64,000 nucleotides of DNA from assembly GCF_011947225.1 (NCBI RefSeq), contig NZ_JAATVW010000011.1, positions 62,001 through 126,000 of the forward strand, given 5' to 3'. The notes beneath the pieces were generated by a model that had not been told where the DNA came from, did no database searches, and was given only the letters and a program-made list of their open reading frames with translations. This DNA comes from Planosporangium flavigriseum (lineage in GTDB: Bacteria > Actinomycetota > Actinomycetes > Mycobacteriales > Micromonosporaceae). Of the stretch, positions 9,462-19,185 are shown one piece after another. The translations under genes and the position numbers were made by a program. Position 1 is the stretch's first letter. Each line of letters starts with the position of its first letter.

Positions 9462-10892
9462 ATGACCCGCCGGGTACGCAACGTCATCGACGCCCAACTG
9501 GTGGACGCCGTCGACGGCCACACCATGGACCTGATCGACCCGTCGACCGGCGAGGTGTTCGGCACCGCGCCGAAGTCGGGGCCTGCGGACGTCGAGCGGG
9601 CCTACGCCTCCGCCGCCCGGGCGTTCGAGACGTGGCGCGACACCACGCCGGCCGAGCGGCAGCGGGCGCTGCTGCGCTTCGCCGACGCCCTGGAGGCGCG
9701 CGGCGCCGACCTCGTCGCCGCCGAGAGCGAGAACACCGGCAAGCCGCTACAGCTCACCGCGGACGAGGAGCTGGCACCGGCGATCGACCAGATCCGCTTC
9801 TTCGCCGGCGCCGCCCGCCTGCTGGAGGGCAAGAGCGCCGGCGAGTACCTGGGCGGCCACACGTCCTACGTACGCCGGGAGCCTGTCGGGGTGGTCGGCC
9901 AGGTGGCGCCGTGGAACTACCCGCTGATGATGGCCGTGTGGAAGTTCGCTCCCGCCGTGGCCGCGGGCAACACCGTGGTGCTCAAGCCGAGTGACACGAC
10001 GCCGGTCACCAGCGCCCTGATGGCCGAGATCGCGGCGGAGTTCTTCCCGCCGGGTGTCCTCAATGTCGTGTGCGGTGACCGCGACACCGGCCGGGCGGTC
10101 GTGTCGCACAAGACGCCGGCGATGGTGTCGATCACCGGTTCGACCCGGGCCGGGTACGAGGTCGCGGCGGCCGCGGCGGCCGACCTCAAGCGGGTCCACC
10201 TGGAGCTGGGCGGCAAGGCACCGGTCATCGTGTTCGACGACGTCGACATCGAGGCGGCGGCCGCGGGCATCGCCAGCGCGGGCTACTTCAACGCCGGCCA
10301 GGACTGCACCGCGGCGACCCGGGTGCTGGTCAGCGCGAAGGTCGCCGACGAGTTCGCCGAGGCCCTCGCCGCGCAGGCCCGCAGCATCCGCACCGGCCCG
10401 CCGTCGGACACCGCGGCGCTCTACGGCCCGGTGAACAACGCCAACCAGCTCGCGCACGTCAGCGGCCTGGTTTCCCGGGTACCCGACCACGCCCGGGTGC
10501 TCGCGGGTGGGTCGCGGGTCGGCGACCGGGGCTACTTCTGGGCGCCCACCGTCGTGGCCGGCCTGACCCAGTCCGACGAGCTGAGCCAGACCGAGGTCTT
10601 CGGCCCGGTCATCACCGTGCAGCAGTTCAGTGACGAGGACGAGGCGGTCGCATGGGCCAACGACGTCGAGTACGGCCTCGCCTCCAGCGTCTGGACCCGC
10701 GACCACGGGCGGGCCATGCGGGTGACGCGCCGGCTGAACTTCGGCTGCGTATGGGTCAACACCCACATGGCGCTGGTGGCCGAGATGCCGCACGGCGGCT
10801 TCAAGCACTCCGGCTACGGCAAGGACCTGTCGATGTACGGACTGGAGGACTACACCAGGATCAAGCACGTCATGCACAACATCGACTTCTGA
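9462..10892 (+). CDS. Aldehyde dehydrogenase (aminobutyraldehyde/betaine-aldehyde type)
   Basis: 476 aa. Catalytic Cys is in GQDCTAATR, the general base Glu in LELGGKAP, and the NAD-binding [10 protein letters not shown] and APWNYPLMM motifs are intact. AAGGAG sits four bases before ATG 9462. Sequence style ([15 protein letters not shown] at the N-terminus, [20 protein letters not shown] at the C-terminus) matches gamma-aminobutyraldehyde dehydrogenases, producing GABA, the substrate of the next gene. Betaine aldehyde or guanidinobutyraldehyde are alternatives. Confidence 0.85.
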   Translation: MTRRVRNVIDAQLVDAVDGHTMDLIDPSTGEVFGTAPKSGPADVERAYASAARAFETWRDTTPAERQRALLRFADALEARGADLVAAESENTGKPLQLTADEELAPAIDQIRFFAGAARLLEGKSAGEYLGGHTSYVRREPVGVVGQVAPWNYPLMMAVWKFAPAVAAGNTVVLKPSDTTPVTSALMAEIAAEFFPPGVLNVVCGDRDTGRAVVSHKTPAMVSITGSTRAGYEVAAAAAADLKRVHLELGGKAPVIVFDDVDIEAAAAGIASAGYFNAGQDCTAATRVLVSAKVADEFAEALAAQARSIRTGPPSDTAALYGPVNNANQLAHVSGLVSRVPDHARVLAGGSRVGDRGYFWAPTVVAGLTQSDELSQTEVFGPVITVQQFSDEDEAVAWANDVEYGLASSVWTRDHGRAMRVTRRLNFGCVWVNTHMALVAEMPHGGFKHSGYGKDLSMYGLEDYTRIKHVMHNIDF

Positions 10893-10979
10893 CGACTTAC
10901 GACACGCGGTAGCTGATCAACGTCGACCGCGGCGCAACCGGTTCAATGGAGCGACCGAAGCGAACATGGAGAAAATGAA

Positions 10980-12317
10980 GTGAGCAGTGTTCCTCAGCAG
11001 CGCCTGCTGCGTACGGAGATCCCTGGCCCGCGTTCCCTCGAACTACAAGCCCGCAAGAGCGCCGCGGTGGCGTCCGGTGTCGGCACGACCCTGCCGGTCT
11101 ACATCGAGCGGGCCGGCGGCGGCATCCTCGTCGACGTCGACGGCAACCAGCTCATCGACTTCGGCTCGGGCATCGCGGTGACCTCGGTCGGCGCCTCCGC
11201 GCCGCGCGTGGTCGACGCCGTGCGCCAGCAGGTCGGCGACTTCACCCACACCTGCTTCATGGTCACGCCGTACGAGGAGTACCTCGCGGTCTGCGAGACC
11301 CTCAACGAGCTGACCCCTGGCGACCACGAGAAGCGCACGGCGCTGTTCAACTCCGGCGCCGAGGCGGTGGAGAACGCCATCAAGATCGCGCGCCACGCGA
11401 CCGGCCGGAGCGCCGTCATCGCCTTCGACCACGCGTACCACGGCCGCACCAACCTCACCATGGCGCTGACCGCCAAGTCGATGCCGTACAAGCACGGCTT
11501 CGGCCCGTTCGCCGGCGAGGTCTACCGGATGCCGATGGCGTACCCGTACCGCTGGCCGACCGGCCCGGAGAACTGCGCCGAGGAGGCGTTCGCGGCCTTC
11601 GTCGAGCAGGCGCACGCCCAGGTCGGCGAGTCCAACGTGGCGGCCGTCATCGTCGAGCCGATCCAGGGCGAGGGCGGCTTCATCGCGCCCGCGCCGGGCT
11701 TCCTGCGCATGGTGGCCGACTGGTGCCGCGAGCACGGCATCGTGTTCATCGCCGACGAGATCCAGTCCGGTTTCTGCCGGACCGGCGACTGGTTCGCCAT
11801 CAGCCACGAGGGCGTCGTCCCCGATCTGATCACCACGGCCAAGGGCATCGCCGGCGGCCTGCCGCTGTCGGCGGTCACCGGCCGCGCCGAGCTGATGGAC
11901 GCTGTGCACGGCGGTGGCCTGGGCGGCACGTACGGCGGCAACCCGGTCGCCTGCGCCGCCGCGCTCGCCGCGATCGAGACGATGCGCGCCGAAGACCTGG
12001 CCGGCGCGGCCAAGCGGATCGAGTCCATCATGGTCCCCCGGCTCCAGGCACTGGCCGCCAAGCACGACGTCATCGGCGACGTCCGGGGCCGCGGCGCGAT
12101 GATCGCCATCGAGCTGGTGCAGGGCAACGGCTCGAAGACGCCCAACCCCGCGCTGGCAGCTGCGATCTCGGCCGCGTGCCACGCCGATGGCCTGGTCACG
12201 CTCACGGCCGGCACCTTCGGCAACGTGCTGCGCTTCCTGCCACCGCTGGTGATCGGCGAGGCCCTCCTCAACGAGGGCCTCGACATCATCGAGGGCATCG
12301 TGGGGCGGCTCGCATGA
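10980..12317 (+). CDS. gabT: 4-aminobutyrate aminotransferase
   Basis: 445 aa class III PLP aminotransferase. FNSGAEAVENAIKIAR, FDHAYHGRTNL, EPIQGEGG, ADEIQSGF(C)RTG and the PLP-lysine motif TTAKGIAGGLPLS are all as in GabT. It transfers the amino group of GABA to 2-oxoglutarate, giving succinate semialdehyde. GTG 10980 is used; the Shine-Dalgarno is modest (GGAG further upstream than usual). Its stop overlaps the ATG of the succinate semialdehyde dehydrogenase gene (ATGA), the standard gabT-gabD coupling. An 87-bp gap precedes it, so an internal promoter is possible. Confidence 0.92.
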   Translation: MSSVPQQRLLRTEIPGPRSLELQARKSAAVASGVGTTLPVYIERAGGGILVDVDGNQLIDFGSGIAVTSVGASAPRVVDAVRQQVGDFTHTCFMVTPYEEYLAVCETLNELTPGDHEKRTALFNSGAEAVENAIKIARHATGRSAVIAFDHAYHGRTNLTMALTAKSMPYKHGFGPFAGEVYRMPMAYPYRWPTGPENCAEEAFAAFVEQAHAQVGESNVAAVIVEPIQGEGGFIAPAPGFLRMVADWCREHGIVFIADEIQSGFCRTGDWFAISHEGVVPDLITTAKGIAGGLPLSAVTGRAELMDAVHGGGLGGTYGGNPVACAAALAAIETMRAEDLAGAAKRIESIMVPRLQALAAKHDVIGDVRGRGAMIAIELVQGNGSKTPNPALAAAISAACHADGLVTLTAGTFGNVLRFLPPLVIGEALLNEGLDIIEGIVGRLA

Positions 12318-13762
12318 GCGCGGGACTGCCTGCCGGTACCCCCACCGATCAGTTCATCGGCGGCGCCTGGACCCAGGGCGAGCAGGGCGACTTCGCCGTG
12401 CTGAACCCGTCGACCGGCGAGGAGATCGCCCGCGTGCCGCGCGCGGGTCAGGGCGACGTGGCCCGCGCCGTCGAGGCCGCCTCGGCGGCGCTGCCCGGGT
12501 GGTCCGCCACCGCGCCGCGCGAACGGGCTGAGGTGCTGCGCCGCGTGTTCGAGCTGATGATCGCCCGGCGCGAGGACCTCGCGTACCTGATGTCGCTGGA
12601 GATGGGCAAGTCGCTGACCGACGCCCGGGGTGAGGTCACGTACGCGGCGGAGTTCTTCCGCTGGTTCTCCGAGGAGGCCGTACGCATCGGCGGTGAGCTG
12701 CGGACGGCGCCGTCGGGCGGCAACCGGATCCTCACGTTCAAGAAGCCGGTCGGGGTGGCGCTGCTGCTGACGCCGTGGAACTTCCCGGCCGCCATGGCGA
12801 CCCGCAAGATCGCCCCGGCGCTGGCCGCCGGCTGTACGGTGCTGCTCAAGCCGGCCGAGGACACCCCGCTGACCGCGCTCGCGATCGCGCAGCTGCTGGC
12901 CGAGGCCGGCGTACCGGCCGGCGTGGTCAACGTGCTGACCACCGACCGGCCCGGCGAGCTGGTGGAGTGGGCCCTAACAGACTCCCGGGTACGGAAGATG
13001 TCGTTCACCGGCTCGACCGGGGTGGGTCGGGTGCTGCTCAAGCAGGCGGCCGACCGGATCGTCAACGCGTCGATGGAGCTGGGCGGCAACGCGCCGTTCA
13101 TCGTGCTCGACGACGCCGACCTGGACGCGGCGGTCGAGGGCGCGATGCAGGCCAAGATGCGCAACGGCGGGCAGGCCTGCACCGCGGCGAACCGGTTCTT
13201 CGTCCAGCGGGGCGTCGCCGACGCGTTCGCCGACAAGCTGGCCGACGCGATGGCCGCGCTGCGCATGGGGCCGGGCACCGACGAGCAGACCCAGCTCGGC
13301 CCGGTCGTCAACGCCAAGCAGGTCAACGGCATCGCCCAGCGGGTCGAAGAGTCCGTCGCGGCCGGTGCGAAGGTCCGCCTCGGCGGAGCCCGGCACGACG
13401 GGCCGGGCTTCTTCTACCCCGCCACCGTGCTCACCGACGTCCCGCCGGACGCGCCAGCGGGCAAGGACGAGATCTTCGGCCCGGTCGCGCCGATCATCGG
13501 AGTCGCCGACGAGGACGAGGCGGTACGGCTGGCCAACTCCACCGACATGGGGCTGGCCGGTTACGTCTACACCGGTGACCTGGCCCGGGGCCTGCGGATC
13601 AGCGAGCGGCTCGAGGTCGGCATGGTCGGCCTCAACCGCGGTCTGATCTCCGACCCGGCCGCCCCGTTCGGCGGGGTCAAGGAGTCCGGGCTCGGCCGGG
13701 AGGGCGGGTACGAGGGCATCGAGGAGTACCTCGAGACCACGTACGTCGCCACCCAGTGGTGA
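12314..13762 (+). CDS. gabD: Succinate-semialdehyde dehydrogenase
   Basis: 482 aa. Catalytic Cys in GGQACTAANR, Glu in MELGGNAP, cofactor motifs LTPWNFPAAMATRK and FTGSTGVGRVLL. The C-terminal GGVKESGLGREGGYEGIEEYLETTYV is typical of SSADH. It oxidises succinate semialdehyde to succinate. Translationally coupled to gabT by ATGA, and the last gene of the rightward run, which ends at a strong hairpin 25 bp later. Confidence 0.92.
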   Translation: MSAGLPAGTPTDQFIGGAWTQGEQGDFAVLNPSTGEEIARVPRAGQGDVARAVEAASAALPGWSATAPRERAEVLRRVFELMIARREDLAYLMSLEMGKSLTDARGEVTYAAEFFRWFSEEAVRIGGELRTAPSGGNRILTFKKPVGVALLLTPWNFPAAMATRKIAPALAAGCTVLLKPAEDTPLTALAIAQLLAEAGVPAGVVNVLTTDRPGELVEWALTDSRVRKMSFTGSTGVGRVLLKQAADRIVNASMELGGNAPFIVLDDADLDAAVEGAMQAKMRNGGQACTAANRFFVQRGVADAFADKLADAMAALRMGPGTDEQTQLGPVVNAKQVNGIAQRVEESVAAGAKVRLGGARHDGPGFFYPATVLTDVPPDAPAGKDEIFGPVAPIIGVADEDEAVRLANSTDMGLAGYVYTGDLARGLRISERLEVGMVGLNRGLISDPAAPFGGVKESGLGREGGYEGIEEYLETTYVATQW

Positions 13763-13787
13763 CCACCTCGACAGAGTGAGCTAGCCC

Positions 13788-13827
13788 CTCGGGGCCGGTC
13801 GGCGCGGACGCGCCGACCGGCCCCGAG
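13788..13827 (+). terminator. Strong hairpin terminator after gabD
   Basis: Perfect 18-bp stem (13788-13805 with 13810-13827) and a four-base loop, all G/C rich, 25 bp after the gabD stop. No long T-run follows, as is usual in high-GC actinobacteria. Confidence 0.85.
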
Positions 13828-13980
13828 CCGCATTATCACGATCAACTGTCGTGACTACGGCCACACCCAGGAGCTGTGGCTCAGCTCAATTTCGTTCAAC
13901 CGCATGATCGTCTAGCCGATCTTGTTTTAGTCTGCGCAAGTTGTCCTCCGCGAGGGCGCCAGAAGTGAAGGGTCGGCCCG

Positions 13981-15504
13981 ATGACGCACGGTTGGAGACG
14001 GACAGTCTCCGCGACACCGGTAGCCGCCGTCGCCGTCGCGGCATACCTGGCGATCCACCTGATCCACCCCGGCACACCGGCGCTGACCACCGCCCTCAGC
14101 CGCGGGCTCGCCATCGCGCCCGCCCTGGTCAGCGGCCTCCTGTGGCTGCGGGCGACCCGATGGGCATCCGGCCGCGCCAAACTGGCGCTGTGGCTCGCCG
14201 GCGGCGCGATGCTCGGGTGGGCGGCCGGCGAGGTCGTCCGGATCGGCGACTACCTGCTCTACGGACCGCGCGCCGGCGCGCCGCTGCCCGCGCACCTCCT
14301 CTTCCTCGGCAGCACGCTGCTGGTCCCGATAGCGATGCCGCTCCTATTCGGCACCCGGCGATCCAGGAGCGTCCGCACCCTGCTCGACGCGCTGCTCATC
14401 GCCGCCGGCACGCTGTCTGTGGCCTGGGCCGTCGCGCTCGGCCCGGCCTACCACGCCCGGGGCGGCGGCCCCGACGCGCTGGTGTCGTTGCTCTACCCGC
14501 TGGTGGACGTAGCCTTCATCGCCCTGATTCTCATCCTGGTCCGCGACGCCGCGCCCGTCCTGCGCACGCCCGCGGCGCTCGCCGGGGCCGGGCTGATGCT
14601 GAAATGCGCCAGCGACTTCGCCTCGTCCTACTTCTCGGTGCGGGCCACCCATCCGCAGGGCATGTTCACCGACCTCGGCTGGCTCCTCGCGTTCGTCCTG
14701 ATCGCCCTCGCGACGCCAAGCCGCCACGAGCTCGCCGAACTGGCGGAAGGGGCCGACGGCAAGTCCACCTGGCTGTTCCTGCCGTACGTGCCGTTCGTCC
14801 TCGCGCTCAGCACCACCGCCGCGCTGTTCGTGCTCGAGAACGGGCAGATTGATGCGATGCAGTACGCGCTCAGCATGGTGCTCGTCGTACTCGTCGTGCT
14901 CCGGCAGCTCGTCGTGCTGCACGACAACCGAACCCTCGCCCAACGGCTGAAGCAGACCGTCGAGGACCTCAAGTACCGGGCGTACCACGACCCGCTGACC
15001 GGGCTGGCCAATCGCGAAAAGTTCATGGAGACCGTCGAGCACGCTCTCGCGCCCGCCGCCGGCGCCCAGATCGCGGTGCTCTACATCGACCTCGACGGGT
15101 TCAAGCCGATCAACGACACCTTCGGCCACGCCACCGGCGACCACACCCTGACCGTGGTCGCGGAGCGGCTGAATCGCGCCGCGCGCGAGAGCGACATCGT
15201 GGCGCGGCTGGGCGGCGACGAGTTCGCCGTCCTGCTGCCGGATCTCCACTACGCCCCCGACGCGCACAGCGTGGCGCAGCGCATCCAGTCCTCGCTCGAC
15301 CAGGACATCGACATCGACGGCGAACCCGTGCGCGTGGGCGCCAGCATCGGCGTCGCGTACGGCCGCGCCGGCCGCATCGGCCTCGGCGAACTGCTCCGCA
15401 ACGCCGACGTGGCCATGTACGCGGCCAAGGTCCAGGGCCGTCGCCGCACGGTCGCCTTCGAACCGCACCTGCTGTCGAAGCGCCCGCTCGGCCACGTATC
15501 CTGA
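13981..15504 (+). CDS. Membrane diguanylate cyclase (GGDEF), tandem copy 1
   Basis: 507 aa. The first ~310 residues form about eight membrane segments with shared landmarks LWLRATRWASGRAKLAL and GWAAGEVVRIGDYL. The C-terminal GGDEF domain has RLGGDEF, DLDGFKPINDTFGH and an intact RxxD I-site (RESD). Start ATG 13981 follows GAAGGG. It is the first of three consecutive paralogues in the same direction. Its GGDEF half is identical in DNA to that of copy 2, while the membrane halves differ substantially, so the signal sensed has probably diverged while the output stayed the same. Confidence 0.9.
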   Translation: MTHGWRRTVSATPVAAVAVAAYLAIHLIHPGTPALTTALSRGLAIAPALVSGLLWLRATRWASGRAKLALWLAGGAMLGWAAGEVVRIGDYLLYGPRAGAPLPAHLLFLGSTLLVPIAMPLLFGTRRSRSVRTLLDALLIAAGTLSVAWAVALGPAYHARGGGPDALVSLLYPLVDVAFIALILILVRDAAPVLRTPAALAGAGLMLKCASDFASSYFSVRATHPQGMFTDLGWLLAFVLIALATPSRHELAELAEGADGKSTWLFLPYVPFVLALSTTAALFVLENGQIDAMQYALSMVLVVLVVLRQLVVLHDNRTLAQRLKQTVEDLKYRAYHDPLTGLANREKFMETVEHALAPAAGAQIAVLYIDLDGFKPINDTFGHATGDHTLTVVAERLNRAARESDIVARLGGDEFAVLLPDLHYAPDAHSVAQRIQSSLDQDIDIDGEPVRVGASIGVAYGRAGRIGLGELLRNADVAMYAAKVQGRRRTVAFEPHLLSKRPLGHVS

Positions 15505-15507
15505 CCG
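14959..15507 (+). repeat. 549-bp perfect direct repeat, copy A (GGDEF domain)
   Basis: Identical base for base to 16642-17190 at an offset of 1683 bp, by comparing the lines directly. It begins within the helix before the GGDEF domain and runs through the stop codon plus three bases. The flanking bases differ at both ends. Confidence 0.95.
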
Positions 15508-15669
15508 CCCTGCGCCGCCCTATCACGACCGGCTGGCGCATCGGCAGGTGCACTCGCCCGCTGTGACGGCTCTCCCTTCCGGTCAGCCTCGGAGCCACGC
15601 CGCCGATATTTCTTCAGTTAGTGCAATGTCGCCCTCGGCCGGAGGCGGCACAACTGGAGGGTCGGGTGC

Positions 15670-17187
15670 ATGGCGGCGGGTCGGGTACAGCGGATACCAA
15701 CGGCCGCCCTCGCCGTCGCGGGTTTCGTGGCCATCCTTGTCGTCCGGCCCGGCTCACCGACCATGACGGCCACCCTGACCGGCGTCCTGACCACCGGGGC
15801 CGCCGTGCTCGCCGCCGCCGTGTGGCTTCGCGCGGCCCGGTGGGCGACCGGACGGGCCAAGCTGGCGCTGCGCCTGCTCGGCATCGCCATGCTCGGATGG
15901 GCCGCCGGCAGCGCGACCTGGATCAACGGCTACCTGACCAGCGGCATCGACAGCGCCACGAAGATCCCGCCGCTGGCGGAGATCATCTTCGCGGTCTCGA
16001 TGCTGCTGGCCCCGCTGGCCATGGTGATCCTGTTCGGCAACAAGCGGATGTTCAGCATCCGTACGGTGCTCGACGCACTGCTGATCGCCAGCGCGCTGCT
16101 GTACGTGGCCTGGGCCGTCGTCCTGGGCCCGCTATACCACGCGCGGCGCGGCAGTCTCACGCTCAGCGCGCTGGCCTACCCGCTCGCTGACGTGGTCATC
16201 GCGAGCCTGGTCCTCATCCTGATCCGCGACGCCGCTCCCACGATGCGCGTACCGGCGCGGCTCGTGGGAGCCGGCGTGATCCTGATGTGCGTCAGCGACA
16301 GTACCTACGCGGTGCTGTCGGCCGAGGGCGCCTACCGGCCAGGAGGCTTCGGCGACCTCGGCTGGTTCCTCGGGTTCGCGGTCGTGGCCGTCGCCGCTCC
16401 GCGCCGGCACGAACTCGCCGGTTCGGCCGCGGTGGACGAGGACGAGTCGAGCTCTTTCCTGCTGCCGTACCTGCCGTTCATCCTCGCGCTCGGCACCGCC
16501 GGGGTGCTGTTCGTGGTCAAGGGCGGGCAGATCGAGCCGACCCTGTACGTCATCAGCACCGTGCTCGTGATCCTGGTCGTGGTCCGTCAGCTGATCGTGC
16601 TGCGCGACAACCGGGCGCTCACCGACCAGCTGGAGAAGGCTGTCGAGGACCTCAAGTACCGGGCGTACCACGACCCGCTGACCGGGCTGGCCAATCGCGA
16701 AAAGTTCATGGAGACCGTCGAGCACGCTCTCGCGCCCGCCGCCGGCGCCCAGATCGCGGTGCTCTACATCGACCTCGACGGGTTCAAGCCGATCAACGAC
16801 ACCTTCGGCCACGCCACCGGCGACCACACCCTGACCGTGGTCGCGGAGCGGCTGAATCGCGCCGCGCGCGAGAGCGACATCGTGGCGCGGCTGGGCGGCG
16901 ACGAGTTCGCCGTCCTGCTGCCGGATCTCCACTACGCCCCCGACGCGCACAGCGTGGCGCAGCGCATCCAGTCCTCGCTCGACCAGGACATCGACATCGA
17001 CGGCGAACCCGTGCGCGTGGGCGCCAGCATCGGCGTCGCGTACGGCCGCGCCGGCCGCATCGGCCTCGGCGAACTGCTCCGCAACGCCGACGTGGCCATG
17101 TACGCGGCCAAGGTCCAGGGCCGTCGCCGCACGGTCGCCTTCGAACCGCACCTGCTGTCGAAGCGCCCGCTCGGCCACGTATCCTGA
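15670..17187 (+). CDS. Membrane diguanylate cyclase (GGDEF), tandem copy 2
   Basis: 505 aa, same architecture as its neighbours: about eight membrane segments (landmarks VWLRAARWATGRAKLAL, GWAAGSATWINGYL) and a GGDEF output domain with RLGGDEF and RESD I-site. GGAGGG at 15657-15662 supports ATG 15670. Residues from VEDLKYRAYHDPLTG to the stop are identical to copy 1. The membrane half resembles copy 3 about as much as copy 1, which fits gene conversion of the output domain alone. Confidence 0.9.
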   Translation: MAAGRVQRIPTAALAVAGFVAILVVRPGSPTMTATLTGVLTTGAAVLAAAVWLRAARWATGRAKLALRLLGIAMLGWAAGSATWINGYLTSGIDSATKIPPLAEIIFAVSMLLAPLAMVILFGNKRMFSIRTVLDALLIASALLYVAWAVVLGPLYHARRGSLTLSALAYPLADVVIASLVLILIRDAAPTMRVPARLVGAGVILMCVSDSTYAVLSAEGAYRPGGFGDLGWFLGFAVVAVAAPRRHELAGSAAVDEDESSSFLLPYLPFILALGTAGVLFVVKGGQIEPTLYVISTVLVILVVVRQLIVLRDNRALTDQLEKAVEDLKYRAYHDPLTGLANREKFMETVEHALAPAAGAQIAVLYIDLDGFKPINDTFGHATGDHTLTVVAERLNRAARESDIVARLGGDEFAVLLPDLHYAPDAHSVAQRIQSSLDQDIDIDGEPVRVGASIGVAYGRAGRIGLGELLRNADVAMYAAKVQGRRRTVAFEPHLLSKRPLGHVS

Positions 17188-17190
17188 CCG
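16642..17190 (+). repeat. 549-bp perfect direct repeat, copy B (GGDEF domain)
   Basis: Second copy of the repeat at 14959-15507. Synonymous positions are identical too, so the homogenisation is recent or continuing. Confidence 0.95.
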
Positions 17191-17307
17191 TCTCCCGCCC
17201 GACCCCAGGGTTCCCGTCGGCATTCATTCATGTTGCTTGCGGACCTGCCAACGTATGTGCATATGGTGCAACGTTACTGAGGCCGATTGTCAGAGGGGGC
17301 GAGCACG

Positions 17308-18831
17308 ATGGCGGAAGGGCGGGGACGGGGCGGGCGCGCAACCGTGGCCGCCGTTGGCGCCGCGGCGGTCGTCGGCGTCGTCGGCGCCGACCCCGGCTCA
17401 CCCGCGCTCATGGCCACTGTCAGCGGCTGCGCCTCGACCACGGCTGCCCTCGTCTCCGGCGCCCTGTGGCTGCGCGCCGGGCGCTGGGCCTCCGGCCGCG
17501 CCAAGCTGGGGCTGCGGCTGCTCGGGGTCGCCATGTTCGGCTGGGCTGCCGGCGACGCGGTCTGGGTCGGCGACTACCTGGTCAACGGAGGCGACGATCC
17601 GACCATCCCGCCGCTGGCGAACGTCGGCTTCACGGTCACGATGCTGCTCGGCCCGCTCTCCGTCGCGCTCCTGTTCGGCAGCCGGCGGGTCGCCCGCGTC
17701 CGTACGGTGCTCGACGCGCTGCTCATCGGCACCGCCCTGCTCTACATCGCCTGGGCAGCCGCGCTCGGCCCGATGTACCGCGCGCAGGGCGGTGGCCTCG
17801 GCGCGCTCACCTCACTGAGCTACCCGCTCGCGGACGTGGTCATCGCGACGATGGTCCTCATCCTGGTCCGCGACGCCGTTCCCGCCATCCGCACCAGCGC
17901 CGAACTCGCCGCGACCGGCCTGATTCTGATGTTCATCGGCGACGGCGGCTACGCCTACCTGTCGGTGCAGGGCACCTACCAACCTGGACACCTCGCCGAC
18001 CTGGGCTGGTTCCTCGGGTTCGTGGTGGTCGCCGTCGGCGCTCCACGCCGGCACGAACTGGCCGGCACTGCCGTGCTCACCGACGACCAGCCACGCCGAC
18101 TGTTCCTGCCGTACGTGCCGTTCCTCCTCGCGTTCGGCACCGCCGTCACGCTGTTCGTGACGCGGCGGGGCCAGGTCGAGCCGGCGCAGTACGCGCTCAG
18201 CATGGTGGTCGTGTTCCTCATCGTGGTCCGGCAGATCGTGACCCTCAACGACAACCGGACGCTGACCCGGCAGTTGGAAGGTGCGGTGGACGACCTCCGG
18301 TACCGGGCGTACCACGACCCGCTCACCGGCCTGGCCAACCGCCACATGTTGATGGAAGCGGTGGAGCGCGCGCTCGCCCCGGAGACCGGCGCGCAGCTCG
18401 CCGTGCTCTACATCGACCTCGACGGGTTCAAGCCGATCAACGACGCGCTCGGCCACGCCGCGGGCGACCGGGTCCTGGTGGTCGTCGCCGACCGGCTGAC
18501 CGGCGCCGCCCGCTCGGATGACGTGGTGGCACGGCTGGGCGGCGACGAGTTCGCCGTCCTGCTTCCCGAACTGCAGCACAGCGCGGACGCCCAGGCTGTG
18601 GCGTCGCGGATCCAGGCCGCACTCCAGAGCGGAATCGACCTCGACGGTCACCCGGTACGGGTGGGCGCCAGCATCGGCGTCGCGTACGGGCAGGCCGGCC
18701 GCATCGGCCTCGGTGAGCTGCTGCGCAACGCCGACGTGGCGATGTACACGGCCAAGGTCCAGGGCCGCAGCCGTACGGTCGTGTTCGAGCCGGAACTGCT
18801 GTCGCGCCTCCCGCTCGACCAGGCCTCCTGA
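17308..18831 (+). CDS. Membrane diguanylate cyclase (GGDEF), tandem copy 3
   Basis: 507 aa. Membrane half with landmarks LWLRAGRWASGRAKLGL and GWAAGDAVWVGDYL; GGDEF half with RLGGDEF, DLDGFKPINDALGH and I-site RSDD. This GGDEF domain is clearly related to copies 1 and 2 but carries many substitutions, so it has escaped the conversion event. ATG 17308 follows GAGGGGG (17293-17299); a TTG seven codons earlier is a weaker alternative. Confidence 0.88.
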   Translation: MAEGRGRGGRATVAAVGAAAVVGVVGADPGSPALMATVSGCASTTAALVSGALWLRAGRWASGRAKLGLRLLGVAMFGWAAGDAVWVGDYLVNGGDDPTIPPLANVGFTVTMLLGPLSVALLFGSRRVARVRTVLDALLIGTALLYIAWAAALGPMYRAQGGGLGALTSLSYPLADVVIATMVLILVRDAVPAIRTSAELAATGLILMFIGDGGYAYLSVQGTYQPGHLADLGWFLGFVVVAVGAPRRHELAGTAVLTDDQPRRLFLPYVPFLLAFGTAVTLFVTRRGQVEPAQYALSMVVVFLIVVRQIVTLNDNRTLTRQLEGAVDDLRYRAYHDPLTGLANRHMLMEAVERALAPETGAQLAVLYIDLDGFKPINDALGHAAGDRVLVVVADRLTGAARSDDVVARLGGDEFAVLLPELQHSADAQAVASRIQAALQSGIDLDGHPVRVGASIGVAYGQAGRIGLGELLRNADVAMYTAKVQGRSRTVVFEPELLSRLPLDQAS

Positions 18832-18879
18832 ACCGGACTGACCCCGGTCAGAGCAGTGTCCTGCTGCTGTCCGCCTCCG

Positions 18880-19185
18880 ACCAGCTGACCAGCTGACCAG
18901 CACCAGCGTCGCGTCGTCCGGCAGCGGCCCGTACTGGTGGTCGAGCACGTCGTGGGACAGCCGCCGGAGCGTCTCGGGTACGGGCAGCCCGGCGGCCGCG
19001 TGCCGTTCGGCGAACTCGACCAACCGGTGCAGACCGAACTCCTCGCCGCGCTCGTCGCGGGCCTCGGTGATTCCGTCTTGCCGCCCCGCAGCAGCACCGG
19101 CGGCGGGTGCCCGGCGTTGACATCGCGCACGACGCCCGTGCCCAGGTCGAACTCTGCCAGGACCGCGGTGGCGAACCGCTGGTCG
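18880..19185 (-). pseudogene. Remnant of a SpoIIE/PP2C-type phosphatase gene
   Basis: Read leftward, one frame gives FATAVLAEFDLGTG followed by VNAGHPPPVLLRGG, which is the conserved core of RsbU/SpoIIE-type PP2C phosphatases. Near 19085 the frame changes and gives DGITEARDERGEEFGLHRLVEF, ending LPDDATLVLVSW, the C-terminal core of the same family. The 40-50 residues normally lying between these motifs are missing, so the gene has an internal deletion with a frameshift and no intact N-terminus. A functional product is not possible. Confidence 0.75.
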
